DNA of 11,398 nucleotides, taken from positions 1 through 11,398 of the forward strand of contig CALLKK010000024.1 in the NCBI GenBank assembly GCA_938008435.1. Direction: 5' to 3'. The DNA is from an uncultured Steroidobacter sp. (GTDB lineage: Bacteria; Pseudomonadota; Gammaproteobacteria; Steroidobacterales; Steroidobacteraceae). The notes below the pieces were generated by a model. That model was not told the DNA's origin and did no database searches. It saw nothing but the letters and a program-made list of their open reading frames with translations. A program made the position numbers and the translations under genes. Below, piece after piece: positions 6,734 to 11,398 of this stretch (positions are counted from its first letter, which is position 1; every line of letters begins with the position of its first letter).

Positions 6734-9295
6734 TCACGCCGCCTGATTTTGTAGCGCGAACTCGTCGTCCAGTTGGTTCGGCGTGTCGAGCCACACCACT
6801 TCCTGCATCGCGTCCAAAGATGCAGCGTTCGAGTCGTCGGATGCGACCCAAGCAGCCTCGCTCGCGCTGTCCGTGTTTGCGGTGTCGTCCTCCAGCCCCG
6901 CGATCGTGCCGTCTTCGTCGTCCTCGGACAGCACATCTTCGTACGCTGGCACATCGTCGGCCGACGCGCCGAAGGCGAATGCCGTATCGTCGTCCGCGAG
7001 TGACGCGTCGTCGAGCGCATCGAGCATGACCACATCCGTGTCGTGCGCCCCCTTGTCGTCTTCCGGTGCATCGAATGCGAGCGCGTCCACGCCGTCCAAC
7101 GCTGGCAGGGAGAACAGCATCATCGGGCCGAGGCTGTCGACATCTCCACCGAGGTCCGTTCCGGCAGGATGGACGCTGATTGTGAGCGTGGATGCGGGGG
7201 AATCGCCGTCGGCGTCCTCGATGACGAACTGAATCTGCTCGATGTGCGCCTCGCCTTCTGCGAGCGCGGGCAGATAGGTGTACTCGCCGGTTTGCATGTT
7301 GACGATCAAGACGCCACCCGTCTTGATCTGGCCGTCCGGCCCCAACGTCTGAATGACCCAGGTGCTGGTGTCGGCTTTCCAGGTGCCATTCGAGGTGCCA
7401 CCGGCCGTGGCACCGCCGATCGCGTACGTCACGCCATTGACCGTCACCGACGCCACGTGACCGCCGTCGGCCCCGGCACCCAGCGTATCCAGCGTGCCTG
7501 CGGTGAAGAGGTTGCCCGCTTGGGCAGCACCGACGGTTTCGCGCAGGATCGGCGGCAGATCCGCAGGCGTCCGCACGACGACGGCATCCGTATCCGTACC
7601 GCTCGCTCCGTCGAACGCAATGTGATTCAGGGCCAGCGGGGCATCTTGGAGACTGGAACCGATGCCGAACGAGAACGCGACAATGTCTTCCTCGGTCAGG
7701 AAGCTCGTCCACTCATCGACCACGTTGTTCGTGACCGTCCCATTGTCCTTGATGGAACCCTGACTGGGTTCACCATCGGAAATGAAGTACGCCACCGTCC
7801 TGGCACCGCCGATCTTTCCAGGATCCTCGTAGGCATCCATGGCCTTCCACAAGGCCGCCTCATAGTCGGTCCCCGTCGAAGGCGCATCCAGGTTGCTGAT
7901 GTAAGAGATCGCGTCTGCGACACTCATCCAGGTGCTGCCTACGGCCTGGGTATCCTGCGTTCTACCGAACACTACGATGCGCACGGCCACGTCACCGAGC
8001 ACGTCGTACTGCGCCAGCAGTTGCATGGCCGCCTCTCTCATCGATGGGAGGCGGTTCTCGGTACTCCCGGCACCGGATTTCATGCTCAAGGAGATATCGA
8101 GTATGAGCAGAACGTTCGTGTCCTGCTCCGGTAGAACGAGGTCCGTGGTAACGGGGCTGGCCGAGGGCGCGTCGTCCTCGATCGTCACCGTCAGCTTGCC
8201 GGTGCTCGTGACCGTGCCGTCATTGACGCTGACGATGAACTCGAGAGTCTTCGACTCGTCGTCTTCGCCCGTGTGATCGATCGGTGCCTTCAGTGTCACG
8301 GTGTAGTTGCCGTCGGCGTCGATCGTGGCGACCAGCACTTGCTTGCCGCCGGCCGTACCCACGAGCGGATCGTCCTGAGTGCCCGTGCCGCTCCAGATCA
8401 CTGCCACGCCACCAGATGTGATGCCGGTGCCGGCCGGCGCCGACAGCGTGACCGTCAGGTCATCTTCATCCACGTCAGAGATGGCGAGCTTGCCCTGGGC
8501 GACGACGTCGCCTTCCAGCAGACCGCTTTCGGAGAGCGTCTCGGTCACTGCGCCGACCTGCGGCGCATCGTTCACCGGCGTGACGGTGACCTTCACGGTC
8601 GAGGTCGTCTGACCACCATTGCCATCGCTCACCACCACGGTGAAGGTGTCTTCACCGTAGAAGTCCGCGTTGGGCACGTAGGTCCACGTGCCGTCGGAGT
8701 TCACGGTGACCATGCCATGCGCAGCGTTGTCGCCGAGCGCGTAAGTGAGCTCGTCGCCCTCTACGTCCGTGGCCTCGACTGCACCGTTGACGGCCTTGTC
8801 CTCTTCGGTCGTCACTTCGTAGACGGTCTGCGCCGCCACCGGGTCGTCGTTCACCGGCGTGACGGTGACCTTCACGGTCGAGGTCGCCTGCCCACCGTTG
8901 CCATCGCTGATTACGACAGTGAAGCTGTCCTCGCCGTAGAAGTCCGCGTTGGGCACGTAGGTCCACGTGCCGTCGGAGTTCACGGTGACCGTGCCATGCG
9001 CGGCGTTGTCGCCGAGCGCGTAAGTGAGCTCGTCGCCCTCTACGTCCGTGGCCTCGACCGCACCGCTGACGGCCTTGTCCTCTTCGGTCGTCACTTCGTA
9101 GACGGTCTGCGCCGGCACCGGAGCGTCGTTGACCGCCTGAACGTTAATCGTGACCGTGGCCGTGCTGCTGCCGCCGCGACCATCGTCGATCGTGTAGTCG
9201 AACGACACTTCGCCGTTGTGATTCGGCGCCGGCGTGAACGTCAGCGTCCCGTTCGAGTTCATCGTCACCGTGCCCGCGCCGCCAAGTAGGTTCAC
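6734..9295 (-). CDS. Large type I-secreted surface adhesin, C-terminal part (cadherin-like repeats and VWA domain)
   Basis: These 853 codons are the C-terminal part of a LapA/BapA-like adhesin. The first residues are already mid-repeat (GTVTMNSNGTLTFTPAPN), so the GTG at 9293-9295 is only the first in-frame start after a breakpoint. Residues about 1-60 are a partial cadherin-like repeat, and 65-152 and 158-245 are two nearly identical 93-residue repeats ending VTVTPVND. About 246-377 is a T1SS-143-type repeat ending LTVTIEDDAP. About 394-590 is a von Willebrand A domain with a complete MIDAS: DISLS (D400, S402, S404), T476 and SDG (D507). About 595-710 is another immunoglobulin-like repeat, and 711-853 is a strongly acidic tail likely holding the uncleaved secretion signal. 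No RTX nonapeptides were seen. The N-terminal retention module and most repeats are missing. Binding of cells or surfaces is the family role. Confidence 0.85.
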   Translation of the reverse strand: MNLLGGAGTVTMNSNGTLTFTPAPNHNGEVSFDYTIDDGRGGSSTATVTINVQAVNDAPVPAQTVYEVTTEEDKAVSGAVEATDVEGDELTYALGDNAAHGTVTVNSDGTWTYVPNADFYGEDSFTVVISDGNGGQATSTVKVTVTPVNDDPVAAQTVYEVTTEEDKAVNGAVEATDVEGDELTYALGDNAAHGMVTVNSDGTWTYVPNADFYGEDTFTVVVSDGNGGQTTSTVKVTVTPVNDAPQVGAVTETLSESGLLEGDVVAQGKLAISDVDEDDLTVTLSAPAGTGITSGGVAVIWSGTGTQDDPLVGTAGGKQVLVATIDADGNYTVTLKAPIDHTGEDDESKTLEFIVSVNDGTVTSTGKLTVTIEDDAPSASPVTTDLVLPEQDTNVLLILDISLSMKSGAGSTENRLPSMREAAMQLLAQYDVLGDVAVRIVVFGRTQDTQAVGSTWMSVADAISYISNLDAPSTGTDYEAALWKAMDAYEDPGKIGGARTVAYFISDGEPSQGSIKDNGTVTNNVVDEWTSFLTEEDIVAFSFGIGSSLQDAPLALNHIAFDGASGTDTDAVVVRTPADLPPILRETVGAAQAGNLFTAGTLDTLGAGADGGHVASVTVNGVTYAIGGATAGGTSNGTWKADTSTWVIQTLGPDGQIKTGGVLIVNMQTGEYTYLPALAEGEAHIEQIQFVIEDADGDSPASTLTISVHPAGTDLGGDVDSLGPMMLFSLPALDGVDALAFDAPEDDKGAHDTDVVMLDALDDASLADDDTAFAFGASADDVPAYEDVLSEDDEDGTIAGLEDDTANTDSASEAAWVASDDSNAASLDAMQEVVWLDTPNQLDDEFALQNQAA
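8546..9103 (-). repeat. Tandem 279-bp repeat inside the adhesin gene
   Basis: Two direct copies, 8825-9103 and 8546-8824, encode the 93-residue cadherin-like units. Over the first 88 residues the copies differ at six positions (S/N, T/M, S/T, I/V, A/T, D/A). At DNA level there are uninterrupted identical runs of about 57, 56 and 47 bases. The second copy diverges in its last few codons. Copies this similar recombine readily and are also hard for short-read assembly, so the true copy number may be higher. Confidence 0.9.
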
Positions 9296-10695
9296 GGTCT
9301 TGCCCGGAACAGGCGAGCGTTTTGGGTCAGCAAAGCCACGTCGCGGCGCACGTCGGCTGGATCGATGTGCGCAAGCCGCACACCGTCGAGCAGCACCTCG
9401 CCGGCGTGCGGTGGCCGCAGGCCGGAAAGTGCTTGCAGCAAGGTGGACTTGCCCGCACCGTTGCGCCCGAGCACGGCAATCCGCTCGCCGGGGCGTATTC
9501 TCAGTTCCTTCACCCGCAGCACGACCTGTTCGCCGTCATAGCTGAAGGTTGCTTGCCGCATTTCGTATTCGCCCTGCAGGCACGGGCGGTGAACTCGCGA
9601 TCCGTCCGGCGCATGATCGACCGGCAGATTCATCAGCTGCTCCAGCCCCTGGGCGGCAATGCGAGCTTGCTGCCAACGGTTGAGCACTTGGGTCAGACTG
9701 GCCAGCGGCGCGAGCATGCGACTCGCGAGAATCGAAGCAGCGACCAGCACACCCGTGCTCATCTGGCCGGCCATTACTTGCGGCGCGCCCAGCAGCACCA
9801 CCACGGCGAATGCGCCGCCCTGCACCGTCTGCTGCCAATTGTTCAGCCGGCTTAGCAACTGCCGCAGGCGCAGACCCGCAGTGGCGTTGACTGCGTTGTA
9901 GTGGTTCCACTGGTTCTGAAAGCGCGCCTCGGCCTGCAGCAGCTTGATGTCCTCGATGCCCTGCACTGCCTCCACGAGCATCGCGTTACGCAGCGACGAT
10001 TCCCGCATGCTCTCCTGCACCAACGCACGCAGCTTGCTTTGCGCCAGCACGCTGGGCAGCAGCAAGAGCACGAATGCGCCCAGCGGCACCACGACGAGCC
10101 AACCGGCGATGGCCCAGAAGACGACGCAGAACAATAAGAAGAACGGCAGGTCCGCCACCGCTGCGACAGTGGTGGAAGTGAGCATCTCGCGCACGGGCTC
10201 CAGCTCGCGCAGTTGCGAGACGAAGGTGCCGGTCGTGCGCGGCCGCGCCGTGTTACGCACGTGTAGCGCATGGCCGAACACTCGGTCTGAAATGCGTAGG
10301 TCGGCTCGCTTGCCGAGCAGATCCGCGATGCGAGTGCGCGCGTCGCGCATCGCCCAAGCGCACAGCAACGCAAGCACGACACCGCCGAACAGCACGTAGA
10401 GCGTCGGCTGCGACTGCGCGGGAATCACGCGGTCGTACACCTGCATGGAGAAGATCACGCCCGCCAGCGCCATCAGATTCGCGATGAGCGAGGCGACGAA
10501 TACATGAGCGTAAGGACGCAGGTCGGCAAATACGATTCTGCGCAGCCAGTGCGGCTCGACGGGTCGGATGTAACTGTCTACGCGTGAATCCGGCGCGTTG
10601 TGCAGCGGCCGTAGCACGGCCATCGCGTGTACCGCCGCCCGCAGCTCATCGATCCCGCGCACGACTTCAAGTCCCTGATCCCCACTGAAAGTCAC
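9292..10695 (-). CDS. LapB-like type I secretion ABC transporter, truncated and frameshifted (membrane domain plus partial ATPase)
   Basis: This is the permease/ATPase of a type I secretion system, which powers export of an adhesin through a fusion protein and TolC. The frame has 467 codons. Residues about 63-90 and 96-116 are paired membrane helices (ending FSMQVYDRVIP in the first); 181-218 is the central hydrophobic block; and QGIEDIKLLQAEARFQNQW and SRMLAPLASLTQVLNRWQQ are typical of LapB-like proteins. The ATPase begins near 375, with Walker A GRNGAGKST (410-418) and the Q-loop LLTQNARLF (Q458). It then stops after four unrelated residues. The LSGGQ signature, Walker B and H-loop, roughly 120 residues, are absent. 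The GTG at 10693-10695 is an artefact of a frameshift, because in-frame homologous sequence (GITAQGLR) continues upstream of it. As it stands the gene cannot make an active transporter. Confidence 0.85.
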   Translation of the reverse strand: MTFSGDQGLEVVRGIDELRAAVHAMAVLRPLHNAPDSRVDSYIRPVEPHWLRRIVFADLRPYAHVFVASLIANLMALAGVIFSMQVYDRVIPAQSQPTLYVLFGGVVLALLCAWAMRDARTRIADLLGKRADLRISDRVFGHALHVRNTARPRTTGTFVSQLRELEPVREMLTSTTVAAVADLPFFLLFCVVFWAIAGWLVVVPLGAFVLLLLPSVLAQSKLRALVQESMRESSLRNAMLVEAVQGIEDIKLLQAEARFQNQWNHYNAVNATAGLRLRQLLSRLNNWQQTVQGGAFAVVVLLGAPQVMAGQMSTGVLVAASILASRMLAPLASLTQVLNRWQQARIAAQGLEQLMNLPVDHAPDGSRVHRPCLQGEYEMRQATFSYDGEQVVLRVKELRIRPGERIAVLGRNGAGKSTLLQALSGLRPPHAGEVLLDGVRLAHIDPADVRRDVALLTQNARLFRARP

Positions 10696-11045
10696 GCGCA
10701 GTCCCTGGGCGGTAATACCGGTGACGACCGCAACTTGCCGTCACGCAGCTCCAGTACCACAGGCAGGCGCCAGACATCGAGGCCGCGCAAATTCGGCTCG
10801 ACGAACCGGAGCGTCAGCCCCGCCTGCGCGGCAAGGCGCCGGACACTGTCGTCACGATCCTGGCCATCATCCCACGCCGCTTCGACGCGCATGCGTTCGC
10901 GCGAGACGTCAAGGCGGAAGTGCGCGGCCGCAGCGCAGATGGCATCTCGCCAGGCCGGAAGCGGCGACGGCTGCTGCGGCTGTGCTGCATCTTGCCCGTT
11001 TTCGATGACCGGCACGCTGGCCGCTTGCGACCTGTCCAACACCAA
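10692..11045 (-). pseudogene. N-terminal C39-like domain fragment of the same LapB-like ABC gene
   Basis: The 117-codon frame encodes the N-terminal, non-catalytic C39-peptidase-like domain that LapB-type transporters carry: PAWRDAICAAAAHFRLDVSRE, then DDSVRRLAAQAGLTLRF, then LDVWRLPVVLELRDG. After that the frame runs into unrelated SSPVLPPRDCA and stops, while the expected continuation (QVAVVTGITAQGLRVTFSGDQG) lies in the frame of the 9292-10695 reading frame. One missing base near 10737-10739 explains this. The two frames overlap by four bases. The start is uncertain: a TAA at 11061-11063 closes the frame, leaving only TTG (11045), GTG (11042) or TTG (11039), none with a well-placed ribosome site. 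No catalytic Cys-His pair is seen, as expected for this domain type. Confidence 0.7.
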
Positions 11046-11059
11046 ATCGACGCTCGAAG

Positions 11060-11082
11060 CTTACCTTCTGCGGGAATGTAAG
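11060..11082. promoter_or_regulatory. Inverted repeat upstream of the ABC gene (operator candidate)
   Basis: CTTACCTTC (11060-11068) and GAATGTAAG (11074-11082) match as inverted 9-mers in eight of nine positions, with a five-base spacer. It lies 15 bases upstream of the first possible start of the ABC gene and is adjacent to the AT-richest stretch here (AAGAATTCTAATGA). This is the placement and symmetry of an operator for a two-component or repressor protein. No regulator family was recognised. Confidence 0.3.
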
Positions 11083-11208
11083 AATTCTAATGACTCGCGC
11101 CGCATCCGTGCACCACTCGGTTGACGCGAGGAAGCACACCCAGGACTCGCGGCCGCCCTTCGTGCGGGCCTGCAAAGCGCGGGCTGCACCGCTTGGTCGC
11201 CAGACACG

Positions 11209-11239
11209 CACAACAAAAAGCCCGCTCTGACGCGGGCTT
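11209..11239 (-). terminator. Rho-independent terminator
   Basis: On the minus strand AAGCCCGC (11239-11232) and GCGGGCTT (11225-11218) form a perfect 8-bp stem around GTCAGA. The stem runs directly into TTTGTTG, so the arm plus tail reads GCGGGCTTTTTGTTG. This is a textbook intrinsic terminator for transcription arriving from the right edge. It isolates the secretion locus from the gene beyond the window. The plus-strand side lacks a T-run. Confidence 0.8.
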
Positions 11240-11317
11240 CGTCAAGAGTGAGCCGACGGACCATGACGCGCGATGCGCGCTCTTCTCTAGCTCCAGCCTA
11301 CCGCCTACAGCCTGCTC

Positions 11318-11398
11318 TCACTCCCACTCGAACATCAATGGGAACTTCAATCGCATATAGATCAATGCGTTACCACGGCGAAAAGCACCAAATGCCAT
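11318..11398 (-). CDS. Possible C-terminal end of an unidentified protein
   Basis: The minus-strand frame is open from the right edge for 26 codons, ending LKFPLMFEWE and then TGA at 11318-11320. The terminator that follows 78 bases later supports a real gene ending here. I do not recognise the protein. The closing EWE resembles the end of GMP synthase, but the residues before it do not match. The stretch 11240-11317 between this stop and the terminator shows no other feature. Confidence 0.35.
   Translation of the reverse strand: MAFGAFRRGNALIYMRLKFPLMFEWE

Noticed and set aside
8546..9103. CRISPR-like or mobile-element direct repeats
   Set aside because: The 279-bp units are in frame, encode cadherin-like domains and have no spacers, so they are protein-domain duplications.
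7043..9289. Long plus-strand open frames opposite the adhesin (363 and 338 codons)
   Set aside because: They lie antisense to clear cadherin-like and VWA coding sequence, have Arg/His-rich unnatural composition, show no domain, and the second even repeats with the 279-bp period of the adhesin. They are shadows of GC-rich coding DNA.
11318..11398. End of guaA (GMP synthase), suggested by the final EWE and the following terminator
   Set aside because: The preceding residues (LKFPLMF) do not match the family's conserved KPPATI-type end, so I left the fragment unnamed.

Overview
The window looks like chromosomal DNA of a GC-rich proteobacterium, probably beta- or gammaproteobacterial. The reasons are the GC-rich coding bias, Gram-negative envelope genes (TonB-dependent receptor, TolC, BamE-like protein), a LapB-type secretion ATPase, and an intergenic hairpin of the kind scattered through many proteobacterial genomes. 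I cannot name the genus. Every gene I can support lies on the minus strand, so transcription runs from right to left.

Right to left. (a) 11318-11398 is the possible tail of an unidentified gene, followed by a good minus-strand intrinsic terminator at 11209-11239. (b) 4881-11045 is a type I secretion/adhesin locus: a LapB-like ABC transporter broken in two ways, the C-terminal part of a large repetitive surface adhesin with cadherin-like repeats and a von Willebrand A domain, a TolC-family outer membrane channel, and a small BamE/OmlA-like periplasmic protein. The last genes are tightly spaced or overlapping and are followed by a terminator-like hairpin at 4842-4868. (c) 755-4656 is a metal-acquisition module: a histidine-rich DUF2946 protein, a TonB-dependent receptor and a PepSY-TM inner-membrane protein. 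The receptor and PepSY genes overlap as TGATG. (d) At the left edge, 1-596 is the start of hsdM, the methyltransferase subunit of a type I restriction-modification system.

Two points stand out. First, the secretion locus appears degenerate. The ABC gene carries a one-base frameshift between its C39-like domain and its membrane domain. It then stops just after the Q-loop, exactly where adhesin sequence begins in another frame. The rest of the ATPase, any membrane-fusion (HlyD/LapC) gene and the N-terminal part of the adhesin are missing, which points to one deletion or an assembly misjoin. Second, the 5' leader of the TonB receptor gene is unusually structured. It contains a compact three-way junction whose 3' strands carry a perfect 7-nt complement to the receptor's Shine-Dalgarno sequence. 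That is the architecture of a translational on/off switch, and it matches no riboswitch class I recognise.

In the metal module, the receptor would import a metal or metallophore across the outer membrane using TonB energy. The PepSY-TM protein may handle or reduce the cargo at the inner membrane, and the His-rich protein may bind the metal. The substrate is not determined by the sequence.
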